Shown here one piece after another: positions 1-9,072 of a stretch of 64,000 bases of DNA (position 1 is the stretch's first letter; each line of letters opens with the position of its first letter). Made by a program: the position numbers and the translations under genes. Source of the DNA: Shewanella sp. UCD-KL21 (GTDB lineage Bacteria > Pseudomonadota > Gammaproteobacteria > Enterobacterales > Shewanellaceae); NCBI RefSeq assembly GCF_001957135.1, contig NZ_MPHK01000008.1:124001-188000 (forward strand). Direction: 5' to 3'. The notes beneath the pieces are model-generated. The model was not told the DNA's origin. It made no database searches and saw only the letters and a program-made list of their open reading frames with translations.

Positions 1-1778
1 TTTTTTAATTGTTGTTCAATTTTTAATGAATGACGTAAACGTGCGGCCTTTAAATATTTTGGTGCTTGTTTGCCAGTTCTAAAACTTCGAGAGTGATCTA
101 TCATCCACATCATCCACATCATCCAATCCGCTTCACTATAGAGAATATTACTTTGGGTTCTATCTTCATTGAAAATTAAAATATCAAACATATTCATCAG
201 GCTGGCTTGGTAGGACAGGACGCAATGCTCACTTGGATAACGTTCATTCTCGATACGATTTTTTTCGTTAAAAGTGTCATCTATCCACAATTGTAGCGAG
301 CCCTGCTTACTTTTGATGGTGCGAAGTACTGTTGGAGGGATCATATTCAATCCAAGATGACGGGCTATTTTGTACGCCGCTATTTCGTATTTATAACTGT
401 CGGTATTGCGATATTTCTCATTTGAGGCAGTTCTAGGGATGATATTTTCAGTTTTAAAAATAGCTTTGAAACGCAGTCCGTTATGTTCTAAATAAGCTTT
501 TTTCGACTTTGTCACACCAGCCCCTATAAGCTCAAGTTTAGTGATACTTGCCTGTGTTAATAGTTGTTCCCACTCCGGATAACTGTGGCCTTGGTACATT
601 TCACGGTATTGACCATCATCAACTTCAAAAGGGCGCCAATCATTACCGTCAAATTGTTCAAGTTGGTCCTTGTTAATGGCTAATAACATTGGATTGCCCT
701 GATAATATTTTCGATATAGCCCTGTGTCGGTATTGATCACCTTGCCCTTCATTCTGCTTTCAAAAACTCGGCTGCCAGTTGTAGTGTGGCCAATCACTAA
801 TTGGTTGGCCTTATAGTGTTGTAAAACGCGATCAAGTATTTCTTCCTCAAAGATAGGATGACAAAGGGCTGAGCCTCTATACCAGAATTGACTTTCTCCA
901 TCGAGATAAAAAGATTGGCTGAGATTAAGGAAACTTTGGTATAAGGATTTATGTTTGTCAGCTCCTGCGGATTGTAAACGGCGTGCTATTTTTTCTTGGC
1001 GACTAAAGAAATCATCATGGTGACTTAATGCACCTTGTAGTTTTAATTGTTCAAAGGCTTCCATGTAATCATGTATTACCTTCGTTGATTCATTGTTTAC
1101 TTGGGCTAAGCTTGTCAGTGGGAACTTGGCAGAGAGTCCACCATGGAGAAATAGTACCTCATTAATCTTTAATATACTGGGCTTGCTTAGCAGCCATCGA
1201 CCGTATTTACCCTTGGTAGAAAATAGCTGCATATGACCAAAGTAGCCGGGAGGGTATTCAGTGTTAAAGGTCGATAATAGAGAGTTCTGGCTAATTTCGG
1301 TATTGGATTCATTTGCATGTGAAAGGTATTGTTGCAAGTAATTTTCGCGTATGGCAGCAGATTCGTCATTCAGATAATGCTTATATTCATCAGTGGGTAC
1401 GTAGTCAAGTTCACGGATAAGATTCATCAATTCGTGATTGCCTAACACAAGATGGACAGCGCCTCCTGCATCAGCGGCCTGTTTCTCTAGGCGCATAAAC
1501 AAGTCCATCACTTTACGGGAGTCAGGGCCTCTATCCAGCAGATCGCCGACACTGACTAGCTGAGTATCGCCTGCTTGCCAGTTTTGTTGGTCATCGATAA
1601 TTCCCGCTGCACGAATTAATTTTTCAAATTCACCATAGTCGCCATGGATGTCACCAACAACTATAATTTTTGCGGTTGTTGATAGCTCAAAGCTCTCGTA
1701 GGAGGCTGAGGCTTCCTGTAATGGAATAAAAGTGCATAGCAGTAGAACCACACTTATCACAACATGGTTAATGTTCAT
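1..1778 (-). CDS. PPP-family metallophosphatase fused to PI3/4-kinase-like domain (3' part cut by window edge)
   Basis: About 592 codons are visible; the gene runs off the left edge without a stop. I translated it by hand from the ATG at 1778. Residues 1-26 look like a signal peptide ending ASA, so the protein is probably exported. Residues 38-340 carry the calcineurin-like PPP phosphatase motifs in order: GDIHGDYGEF (42-51), GDLLDRGPDS (78-87), GNHE (113-116), LHGGLS (211-216) and GHTTTGS (330-336). Residues about 415-592 resemble a PI3/4-kinase-like or atypical kinase fold: FKAIFK with a candidate ATP-binding Lys near 439, a candidate helix-C Glu in YEIAAYKI, FNEDRTQSNIL (536-546) as catalytic loop and IDHSRSF (560-566) as metal-binding motif. 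A phosphatase and a kinase-like module in one exported chain is unusual. Domain families are inferred from motifs; substrate unknown. A 9-bp repeat lies inside the kinase part. Confidence 0.75.
   Translation of the reverse strand, partial: MNINHVVISVVLLLCTFIPLQEASASYESFELSTTAKIIVVGDIHGDYGEFEKLIRAAGIIDDQQNWQAGDTQLVSVGDLLDRGPDSRKVMDLFMRLEKQAADAGGAVHLVLGNHELMNLIRELDYVPTDEYKHYLNDESAAIRENYLQQYLSHANESNTEISQNSLLSTFNTEYPPGYFGHMQLFSTKGKYGRWLLSKPSILKINEVLFLHGGLSAKFPLTSLAQVNNESTKVIHDYMEAFEQLKLQGALSHHDDFFSRQEKIARRLQSAGADKHKSLYQSFLNLSQSFYLDGESQFWYRGSALCHPIFEEEILDRVLQHYKANQLVIGHTTTGSRVFESRMKGKVINTDTGLYRKYYQGNPMLLAINKDQLEQFDGNDWRPFEVDDGQYREMYQGHSYPEWEQLLTQASITKLELIGAGVTKSKKAYLEHNGLRFKAIFKTENIIPRTASNEKYRNTDSYKYEIAAYKIARHLGLNMIPPTVLRTIKSKQGSLQLWIDDTFNEKNRIENERYPSEHCVLSYQASLMNMFDILIFNEDRTQSNILYSEADWMMWMMWMIDHSRSFRTGKQAPKYLKAARLRHSLKIEQQLK
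101..126. repeat. 9-bp in-frame tandem repeat, almost three copies, inside the kinase-like domain
   Basis: The unit TCATCCACA occurs at 101-109 and 110-118, and seven of its nine bases start a third copy at 119. On the minus strand it encodes Trp-Met-Met repeated, giving WMMWMMWMI between the catalytic loop and the IDHS motif. It keeps the reading frame, so it lengthens the loop or strand before the metal-binding Asp by three residues per copy. Confidence 0.85.
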
Positions 1779-1850
1779 GGTTGAGCGCTGGGTAAGGTGA
1801 CTTTGACTTTAAGTTTAGAAGATGATTATGAAATGGTGTAGTTATTGGTA

Positions 1851-1893
1851 AAAGCCTTGTTGCTATTGCTAGTCAAACAAGGCCTTTGAAATG
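1851..1893 (-). terminator. Probable terminator after the HU gene
   Basis: GCCTTGT at 1854-1860 pairs with ACAAGGC at 1877-1883 across a 16-base loop. On the minus strand the second arm is followed by TTTT. It lies just downstream of the HU stop codon. The long loop and short U run make it a modest candidate. Confidence 0.45.
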
Positions 1894-1907
1894 AGGTAGG
1901 GGCTTTA

Positions 1908-2183
1908 TTACTGGTTGATGAGTTTTTTCAATCCAGGTGCAGCTTTAAAGCTTGGTTGGTTGAAACCTGGGATTTCCATCGCTTCACCGGTTTGCGGATT
2001 GTAGCCATTTTTCGCTAAATGGTAGCGTAATTCAAATGTGCCAAATTGCGGAATGTACACTTTCTCACCTTCGGTAAGTGCTTTATGGATCTGAGAAACA
2101 ATTTGATCGATTTGAATTTTAGCTTGAGATTGTGAGATACCGATGTCGGAAGCCATCACTTGCATGAGTTGTTTTTTATTCAT
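1908..2183 (-). CDS. HU/IHF-family DNA-binding protein
   Basis: This 91-residue protein has the length and layout of HU: an N-terminal helix pair starting MNKKQLMQVMASDIGISQSQ, then a beta arm containing IPQFGTFELR and the signature stretch around NGYNPQTGEAMEIPG, and a C-terminal FKAAPGLKKLIN helix. HU-family dimers bend DNA and help organise the nucleoid. The arm is less basic than in classical HupA/HupB (YHLAKNG rather than an Arg-rich stretch), so it is probably a divergent paralogue rather than the main HU; I give no gene symbol. It is transcribed alone, divergently from the L,D-transpeptidase gene, with a probable terminator behind it. Confidence 0.88.
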   Translation of the reverse strand: MNKKQLMQVMASDIGISQSQAKIQIDQIVSQIHKALTEGEKVYIPQFGTFELRYHLAKNGYNPQTGEAMEIPGFNQPSFKAAPGLKKLINQ

Positions 2184-2422
2184 ATTAACTGCTGTGAAAT
2201 TAACGTAATAAGTATTGCGGGGCCTGTTTATAGCAGTTATGCCAATCGTTTAACAGAGCTCAACTGACCGCGGTTCAACCATTGTCGAATCACTGTGCAA
2301 AATCTGCCATTTAACTCCAACTTTCGTATTATCTTTTAACAGTGTCATATTTTATGTAACACATGAATGGGTTTTCTTTGCCATACTCAAAAGCTCGTAG
2401 TCAGTATTTAGGAGGATAATTC

Positions 2423-3850
2423 ATGGTGAGATGTTGTTGTCATCGAGTCGCGTTATCTTTTGCAGTGATATTATCCTTGTTTGTTATGCCGATCTCTAAG
2501 GCTGCGGCGTCAGATGTGGCTTATAACACCCTTGCACAACATGTATTGCTGATTTCGTTGACTGAGCCCAGTGTTCAAAGGCAAGCGTATTTAACGATTT
2601 TGCGCCAAGGTACAGAGTCAGAAAAGCTTGAGTATATCGACACAATACAAAATGAGGTCGATAGGTTTTGGGCTGATAAGTCTGTTGAACTGCAGTATCG
2701 CAATCTGGCTTCCAACGCTTCACTTCAAAACAAAGTTTTTGCTTTAGAGCCTCAGGTAGATGATTACTTAAGAGTCCTTAACCATATTAGGCGATTAATG
2801 TGGCTTGATAACCGCCATGAATGGCAGCCCATTGTCCCCGGCGGTTTTTTACGGCCTGGCGATAGTCATAAGACCATTAGTGCCATTTCACAGCGTTTAT
2901 GGTTACTCGGTGACTTGTCATCCCGTTCAGAAGCGCAACATATTTTCGATGACACTATTGCGAGCGCAGTGGTGTCATTTCAGCAGCGTCATGGCTTAAA
3001 AGCCGATGCTGTGATTGGTCCCAATACCTTACATTGGTTAAACCAAACACCTAAACAACGCGCCATATTGCTTGCCAGTAATTTTGTGGCTAAAACCAGT
3101 TATCAACATCTACTCTCAGAGCGTTATTTATTGGTAAATATTCCTGCCTTTGAAATGGTGTTAGTGAATGATAATCAAATTGCCATGACCTCTAGAGTCA
3201 TTGTCGGCAAGGCCTATCGAAGAACACCGGTAATGGCAGGGCAAATATCCAATGTGGTCATTAACCCTACTTGGACAGTCCCTAAAAAGCTGGTACGACG
3301 GGATATCTTGCCTAAAGTGGCTAAAGATGGTGATTATTTTCGTGCGCGACAATTTGATGTGTTTGATCGCACTGGGAATAAAATTGATAAAACCGCTGAT
3401 GAATGGCAAATGGCCGCAACAACAGCCTTTCCCTATCGTTTAGTGCAGCGGCCCGGCGAGATTAATGCCTTAGGACGTTATAAATTTCATTTTAAAAATG
3501 ATCTGAATATTTACCTGCATGATACCCCTGATAAATGGCTTTTTAATAAGTCTAATCGAGCACTGTCTTCTGGCTGTATTCGCATTGAAAAAGTGCAGCA
3601 GTTAGCTGAGTGGTTCGCCGAGAATGTGGTGATTGATAAACGCACTTGGGCGAGAATGCAGTCTAATCAAAAAAATACCCAATGGTTTTCCTTGTCGCAA
3701 ACGATTCCTGTGCATCTGGTGTATTGGAATGCTTGGGTCGATGAAGATAACTTAGCGCAATATCGCAATGACATTTATCATTTAAATAACATAGATAAAA
3801 CCGTGGTAGCTAATAATGCAGCAAGTTCGTCACAATTGACCTCGCGTTAA
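2423..3850 (+). CDS. L,D-transpeptidase of the LdtD (YcbB) type
   Basis: The 475-residue product starts with a signal-like segment (residues about 8-28). It then has a region matching the YcbB scaffold, a peptidoglycan-binding repeat (FDDTIASAVVSFQQRHGLKADAVIGPNTLHWLN, about 175-207 in parts) and a C-terminal YkuD catalytic domain. The active-site signature is present: HDTPDKWLF followed by LSSGCIRIE, with nucleophile Cys near 385. Such enzymes form 3-3 cross-links between meso-diaminopimelate residues in the periplasmic peptidoglycan. The start is supported by TAGGAGG seven bases upstream of the ATG at 2423. The next gene is a MepK-type endopeptidase; E. coli also has ycbB next to ycbK, which supports a joint wall-remodelling role. 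Confidence 0.92.
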   Translation: MVRCCCHRVALSFAVILSLFVMPISKAAASDVAYNTLAQHVLLISLTEPSVQRQAYLTILRQGTESEKLEYIDTIQNEVDRFWADKSVELQYRNLASNASLQNKVFALEPQVDDYLRVLNHIRRLMWLDNRHEWQPIVPGGFLRPGDSHKTISAISQRLWLLGDLSSRSEAQHIFDDTIASAVVSFQQRHGLKADAVIGPNTLHWLNQTPKQRAILLASNFVAKTSYQHLLSERYLLVNIPAFEMVLVNDNQIAMTSRVIVGKAYRRTPVMAGQISNVVINPTWTVPKKLVRRDILPKVAKDGDYFRARQFDVFDRTGNKIDKTADEWQMAATTAFPYRLVQRPGEINALGRYKFHFKNDLNIYLHDTPDKWLFNKSNRALSSGCIRIEKVQQLAEWFAENVVIDKRTWARMQSNQKNTQWFSLSQTIPVHLVYWNAWVDEDNLAQYRNDIYHLNNIDKTVVANNAASSSQLTSR

Positions 3851-4000
3851 GTGTTTGACCTTATTAGTAGTTGCTAAATTACAGATGAATTCTGCAGCTT
3901 TTATGTGTTGTTGCGGTTGCTATTGTTTGCCATAAGCTTTAAATTCATTCTCGTTTGTGTGAAAAATGCACAGTTTGAATTTTTAGAAAGTGGTGAGTTA

Positions 4001-4549
4001 ATGTCGTTAGTTTGTCCAGCACGTAGGCAGTTAATCCTTGGTATTAGTGGGGTGGCTGTCGCTTCAATGTTTTCCAATTCTGCTCAAGCAAGTCGTTCTA
4101 CATTAGGGCACCGTGATCTGAGCTTTTACAACCGTCATACCGGTGAGCGCGGCCAAGGCAGTTTTTGGGTTGATGGTGAATACAGCAGTGATACCTTAAC
4201 GCTTTTTAGCAATGTATTACGTGACCATAGGCAAAACCAAGCGGCGCCGATGGATAAGCGTTTATATGAAATCCTGTATAAGCTTCAACAGACACTGAAT
4301 AACTCAGATGAAATTCATGTGATTTCCGGTTATCGCTCTCCGATCACCAATAATATGTTAGCGGCCAACAGTAATGGTGTTGCCAAGAAAAGTTATCATA
4401 TGAAGGGAATGGCAATGGATTTAGCCATACCCGGCGTTGATCTTAAAACCTTACGTGATGCGGCAATGTCGTTAAAAATGGGCGGAGTTGGTTATTATCC
4501 TCGTTCTGGTTTTATTCATGTGGATAGTGGCCCGGTAAGAAGTTGGTAA
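4001..4549 (+). CDS. mepK: Murein endopeptidase, MepK/YcbK family (DUF882, M15-like), Tat-type signal
   Basis: I place the start at the ATG at 4001, giving 182 residues, because AAAGTGGTGA lies a few bases upstream and a Tat-like signal follows directly (ARRQLILGISG, then a hydrophobic stretch ending around AQA). A longer reading from a GTG at 3905 would bury the signal. The mature domain has M15-type metal motifs: SGYRSP, then GVAKKSYHMKGMAMDL with candidate zinc ligands His and Asp, and FIHVDSGPVRSW with the last His. E. coli MepK cuts L,D (3-3) cross-links, the bonds made by the LdtD-type enzyme encoded just upstream, so the two genes form a maker/cutter pair. The gap between them is about 150 bases, so they may have separate promoters. 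Confidence 0.88.
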   Translation: MSLVCPARRQLILGISGVAVASMFSNSAQASRSTLGHRDLSFYNRHTGERGQGSFWVDGEYSSDTLTLFSNVLRDHRQNQAAPMDKRLYEILYKLQQTLNNSDEIHVISGYRSPITNNMLAANSNGVAKKSYHMKGMAMDLAIPGVDLKTLRDAAMSLKMGGVGYYPRSGFIHVDSGPVRSW

Positions 4550-4624
4550 ACCCCGCGGGCTGATATTTAGCCTGATTTAAAGGCGATATAGTTAGTTCAT
4601 GTGGATATAATCGCGGGGTGATGC

Positions 4625-4653
4625 TTGTTGACGCTATTTAGCTGTGTTAGAAT
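4625..4653 (+). promoter_or_regulatory. Candidate sigma-70 promoter of rplY
   Basis: TTGTTG (4625-4630) is followed after 17 bases by TAGAAT (4648-4653). The -10 box is preceded by TGT, an extended -10 element. It is about 85 bases upstream of the L25 start codon, leaving a short leader. Pattern match only. Confidence 0.5.
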
Positions 4654-4736
4654 CCGCGCGCTTAGTTTTATAACGAGCACGAGTTGTTATTGGTCGAAAA
4701 TAACAACAAAAATTATTTTATATAAGTGAGAATTAC

Positions 4737-5024
4737 ATGTCTTATACTATCAATGCTGAAATCCGTACTGAAATCGGGAAAGGTTCGAGCCGCCGCCTAC
4801 GTCATGCGAATTTAGTTCCTGCTGTAATTTACGGTCCAGGTAAAGAGCCTATTTCTATCAAATTCGCTCAAAAAGATATCATCAACCAACAGTTGAATGA
4901 AGATTTCTACACAAGCGAGTTAACTATCGTAATCGATGGCAAAGAAATTAAAGTTCGTGCACAAGCTGTACAGCGTCACGCGTACAAAATGCTTATCGAA
5001 CACATCGATTTCAAATTTGCTTAA
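4737..5024 (+). CDS. rplY: 50S ribosomal protein L25
   Basis: The 95-residue product has the length of the short, single-domain gammaproteobacterial L25 and matches its pattern: [28 protein letters not shown] at the N-terminus, and [18 protein letters not shown] with a terminal HIDFKFA. L25 binds 5S rRNA in the large subunit. The start is preceded by AAGTGAG. The gene stands alone between a candidate extended -10 promoter and a strong terminator shared with the convergent tamB gene. Confidence 0.96.
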   Translation: MSYTINAEIRTEIGKGSSRRLRHANLVPAVIYGPGKEPISIKFAQKDIINQQLNEDFYTSELTIVIDGKEIKVRAQAVQRHAYKMLIEHIDFKFA

Positions 5025-5038
5025 TTGCTAATTTGAAT

Positions 5039-5067
5039 GAAAAAAGCGCCTTAAGGCGCTTTTTTTG
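5039..5067. terminator. Bidirectional terminator between rplY and tamB
   Basis: GCGCC TTAA GGCGC (5046-5059) is flanked by six A on the left and seven T on the right, so it can stop transcription of rplY on the plus strand and of tamB on the minus strand. Confidence 0.9.
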
Positions 5068-5091
5068 TAACTAAAATTTGCTTTGTAACGC

Positions 5092-8000
5092 TTAATCAAT
5101 ATCAAAGCTATAGTAAATATCTAAGGATTGATTTAAGTTGCCGGATACGGTTTCTAGGTAAAGCTGAGAAAAAATATAATACCTTACCGTCATTTCATAG
5201 CCGGGGTTAAAAACACCAATACCGTATTTCACCATCAAGTTTTCGCCAATATAACCACTTATGGCAAAACGTCCTTCATCGTTGGCATCAAGTTGCACAT
5301 TAGAAAAGCCCATTTTTTCAATTAAGCCAGTCGCTGTTGAGCCAATGTTGTTCATTGCGCCGCCGCCAAACTGTGAGCCTAAGCTTAACGCCGCGCTCAT
5401 CATTAAGGCATTATTTTGATCATTTCCAGAGTTTGCAAAGCCTGTGCCTGTGACTATGTAGGATAGAATTTCTGCTTGCTCTTTGGCAGGGCTTGAAAAC
5501 AAGGTCACTACCGGCTGCATGGCTGTGCCTGTGACTCTCACGCCAGCGGTGAGATCTTCATCTTTGATTTCTTTTACCGCTTCAATATTTAAGTTGGGTA
5601 CTGAACTTGGGCCAACAAACTGCACTTCACCGGTACTAATGGTTAGGGTTTGCCCCATAAATTTATAACTGCCGTTATTCACTTTAATATCACCAAATAA
5701 TAGCGGTGGTTTGAAGGCTTGTTGCTGTAGCAATAATGTTCCTTCTAACTTGCCGTTTAAGCCCATGCCATCAATGTTAAGGTTCTTGCCCACATTAATA
5801 TTGAGATCGGCCACAATAGCGTAAGGGCTGACTCTTTCTTCTTGCTCTGAAATTGAGTCTTTAAATACCACGTCGCTAGATATCGCTACGCCACCCTCAG
5901 CCAGTTGCACTAATGTAATTTTCCCGCTAGGAATATCGACATTGCCCGTAATTGCCAGCTGATTTTTACTAAAGTTAATTTTCACATCAGGAGTGATATC
6001 CAATATCGCGATAGGCGGTTGAATAAAAGCAAGCTTTTCGCCTTTTATATCTATGTCGCCATTGAAATTGCCTTCAGGCCAAGTCAGTTTGCCATTGATA
6101 TTTGCCTGGCCTTTACCCATGGTTAAATCACCTTTGACATTGCCCTGTTGACCCGCCAACGCCATTACTAAATTGATATTTTCAATCAGAGTAGGGTTGT
6201 TTGTGGTGGCAATAGCGGCTTGCGATAATGTCATGTTACCGGCGACTTCAGGGTCGTTTAACGTGCCTAATAAGCTTAAATCAGTTGAAAACAGTCCTTG
6301 TAATGTCGCCAGCTCAGGGAAGAAACCCTGTAAGCCAGTTAAATCTAACTCGTCAATATTGATATGTCCTGACAGCTCTCTTGAAGGCTGGGTGCTGATG
6401 TTAACTTGGCTGCTGATATCTGAGATGCTATCTGCTTGCACTGATAATTGACCCGTTAGTTGCTGCTCATCTAATGTGACATGTAAGTTAACTAAGTCGT
6501 AAATGATATCGATGCGATCATTCTCTGAGCGCTTTAATTCTAATTTGCCCTCAGATAAGGTTAAATCAACATCTGCTTGTAACTTTTCAGCCTCAGACCA
6601 ATTCACCTTGCCATCGAGGCTAGAGTCTCCGCTCCATTGTAAGCGCTCGGGTAATATAGGCTGTAGCAGTAGTCCCGGAGTACCTTTGGCAGTAATATGA
6701 ATATCCCCTTGTTTGCCAAAACTTGCAGGTTCAATCAGGCACAGGCTATTGCTGGGGTGATTAATGCAAAAAGGACTGGCACTGCCAAGTTGATTGAGTT
6801 GATCCCAAACGATAGTGATGGGCTTATCTAACTGCCAATCTCCGAGCATATTGGTTAAGGATAAGGCGTTAACTTCAGTATCAAAGCGCTGTGTATCGGC
6901 CGTGTATCTATTGCTCAATTGGGTGTTAATAGCTAGCTCGCCACCCGTAGACAGTTGCAATATTTGCTGGCCAAGATCCCCCGAGGCGGTTAGCTCTACG
7001 TCAGTTAGGTCCAGTTGGCTCCAGCTAAATGCAGTACTGGCGAGATTAGCGCTAAATTGATGCCCACTTAATGGTAAGTAGTGACCCGTTAATGTCAGCC
7101 TGTCGAGCTTCATATCAGCAAAATCAAAATCGGCCACTTGGGAGCTAATATCAACGATAGGTTGTTTGGCATCGCCAGTGACATCGATTTTTGCGGTAAT
7201 TGACCCTTTACTATCAGGTAGCCACTGGCTGATGTCGGGTACGTCAAGTAATGCATCTACATCCCATACTTTATCTGCTTGACCATTGATAAGTAGGGTG
7301 GTGCCGAGGGCTTGTGCTTGTAGGTCTTTGGCGTTGATGGCGAAGTTATTATCAAATTGCAGCTGACCTTTAACGCTAAGAGGGTACTGATTTAAACTGC
7401 CGCTTAAATCACTGTCTGCAATATTAACTTCCCAGCTGGTATCAGTAACCTTACCTGTGGTGGTTAATGCCCCACTGATGTTGCTGCTAAGCTCGGTGAG
7501 TTGATAAAGATAATCGATTTTTTCTAGCTGTAAATCAGAGGTGTCTAGCTTGGCTTGCCAGCTAAAATCATTGCCCCAATCAAGGCTCGCTTGACCGCTA
7601 ATATCACCTGCATCTGAGCTAATGACCATATCTTCGATATCCACATTGGTATGTGATAACTGCAGTGCGGCATTGACAGCAAGCTTAGGGTGATAGGGGC
7701 TGAGGAATTGCCCATCAAGGACAATATGTTGTTGGTTGAAGTCGCCTGTACTTGATAATGTTTTGATATCAGTTTCATAGTCAGGCTTAATTAAAGGCCA
7801 TTGAATCTGGGCGCGACTTATCTCAATTTGGTAAGGCATTTCAGGCTTACTCAAGGTGATATTTGATTCAAAATCAATGGTAAAGTCACCTTCAGCGGCA
7901 AGGGTAACGGCTAAATCATCAAAGCCGTTATGAGCACTGATTTTGATTTTTTGCTGGGCTAGATCAGGGATTTCGGACACATTGTTAAGGTTAAAATCAG

Positions 8001-9072
8001 CGTTAATATTCATTGGGTAATCGTGATTTAGACGGATATCACCCTCTAATGTCGCTTCACCATAATCATGAGAGACGGCAAGTTGCTGCACATCAATTAC
8101 GTCATCAACATAGCTGCCGGTTAAGGTGATTTTGGCGAAATTATCGGTTCTTGCTCCCAAGACCATCACGCTGTTATTGCTGATCAGTTGTTCAAGGTAA
8201 ATAGGGAATGACATATAAACCACAGGTAATGCTGCCATAGCCCAGTCGTCATTTACCTCAGTCTCGTCAGTGCTATTGTTCGGCGCTGCAATATCTTCAA
8301 CATCATCACTGCCAAGAGGAATATCTACCAGCAAATCGTCACTATAAAGGTAATTAACTCTTAAGCCTTTGCTATTCCATAGCGCTTTGCCTTGCAAACG
8401 ACTGGCGTTATAGCGCATGTCATTTACGCTGACTTCAACTGAATTTAAGTCTAATTCGTTAAGGCCAATAACCACAGGTAAAATCAGCGCTTCAGGTACT
8501 TCATCTTTTTTGTCATTAGCTTTATTAGTATTGGTATTGGTATTGGTTTTATCTGTGTTAGCCAGCTGATTATCTGCTAATGCAGCTTGAGTGTTTTGAG
8601 CGGTATTTTCACTGGGCGCGTCATCGGCAAATTCATCAGTCGCTACTCGTACCCGCACGCCACTTGCATGTAACTTATCGACGCAGATTTGCTTATTGAA
8701 TAAACAGGTGGGGAGCCAAGAAAGACTTAAATTATCGACCTCGACAGCCACGCCATCCATTGACCAGCTTGCGTGGTTAAATTCAAGTTGCTTATTGATG
8801 GTGCCAGAGCGTAAGTCTAATGCCAGATTGGGCACAAACTGATTGGCTAACATCACCGACATACGTGCGCCGAAAGGCGTGCCAATGAGCACTGCCAGCA
8901 AAATCAAGATCAGCAGTGGGATATAGATAATCACTCTGGTGGTATGTTTAAAATATTTCCACAACCGAGCCCCAAGGGTTAATGGCGGCTTTGCTGGCAC
9001 TTTATCTAGTGGCATAGCGTCATGGGCTTCATGGTCGTTATGAGGCTGGGGCTGCTTGGATTTTTCTGTCAT
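5092..9072 (-). CDS. tamB: TamB: inner-membrane-anchored translocation and assembly module protein
   Basis: About 1326 residues. An N-terminal membrane anchor (IIYIPLLILILLAVLIGTPF) is followed by a very long beta-rich region typical of AsmA-like bridge proteins. The C-terminal DUF490 domain contains GDIKVNNGSYKFMGQTLTI, a stretch around VRVTGTAMQPVVTLFSSPA and ends with the amphipathic YYIFSQLYLETVSGNL. I chose the ATG at 9072 because it overlaps the tamA stop as TAATG and has GGGGACGG upstream; a longer reading to 9108 would sit inside tamA. TamB spans the periplasm and works with TamA; TamB-like proteins are linked to moving phospholipid and assembling some outer-membrane proteins. A low-complexity Thr/Asn/Lys run lies near residue 180. 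Confidence 0.93.
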   Translation of the reverse strand: MTEKSKQPQPHNDHEAHDAMPLDKVPAKPPLTLGARLWKYFKHTTRVIIYIPLLILILLAVLIGTPFGARMSVMLANQFVPNLALDLRSGTINKQLEFNHASWSMDGVAVEVDNLSLSWLPTCLFNKQICVDKLHASGVRVRVATDEFADDAPSENTAQNTQAALADNQLANTDKTNTNTNTNKANDKKDEVPEALILPVVIGLNELDLNSVEVSVNDMRYNASRLQGKALWNSKGLRVNYLYSDDLLVDIPLGSDDVEDIAAPNNSTDETEVNDDWAMAALPVVYMSFPIYLEQLISNNSVMVLGARTDNFAKITLTGSYVDDVIDVQQLAVSHDYGEATLEGDIRLNHDYPMNINADFNLNNVSEIPDLAQQKIKISAHNGFDDLAVTLAAEGDFTIDFESNITLSKPEMPYQIEISRAQIQWPLIKPDYETDIKTLSSTGDFNQQHIVLDGQFLSPYHPKLAVNAALQLSHTNVDIEDMVISSDAGDISGQASLDWGNDFSWQAKLDTSDLQLEKIDYLYQLTELSSNISGALTTTGKVTDTSWEVNIADSDLSGSLNQYPLSVKGQLQFDNNFAINAKDLQAQALGTTLLINGQADKVWDVDALLDVPDISQWLPDSKGSITAKIDVTGDAKQPIVDISSQVADFDFADMKLDRLTLTGHYLPLSGHQFSANLASTAFSWSQLDLTDVELTASGDLGQQILQLSTGGELAINTQLSNRYTADTQRFDTEVNALSLTNMLGDWQLDKPITIVWDQLNQLGSASPFCINHPSNSLCLIEPASFGKQGDIHITAKGTPGLLLQPILPERLQWSGDSSLDGKVNWSEAEKLQADVDLTLSEGKLELKRSENDRIDIIYDLVNLHVTLDEQQLTGQLSVQADSISDISSQVNISTQPSRELSGHINIDELDLTGLQGFFPELATLQGLFSTDLSLLGTLNDPEVAGNMTLSQAAIATTNNPTLIENINLVMALAGQQGNVKGDLTMGKGQANINGKLTWPEGNFNGDIDIKGEKLAFIQPPIAILDITPDVKINFSKNQLAITGNVDIPSGKITLVQLAEGGVAISSDVVFKDSISEQEERVSPYAIVADLNINVGKNLNIDGMGLNGKLEGTLLLQQQAFKPPLLFGDIKVNNGSYKFMGQTLTISTGEVQFVGPSSVPNLNIEAVKEIKDEDLTAGVRVTGTAMQPVVTLFSSPAKEQAEILSYIVTGTGFANSGNDQNNALMMSAALSLGSQFGGGAMNNIGSTATGLIEKMGFSNVQLDANDEGRFAISGYIGENLMVKYGIGVFNPGYEMTVRYYIFSQLYLETVSGNLNQSLDIYYSFDID

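Noticed and set aside
3905-4000. Longer N-terminus of the MepK-type gene from a GTG at 3905
   Set aside because: It puts a hydrophobic tail before the Tat-like signal; the ATG at 4001 has a better ribosome site and normal family length.
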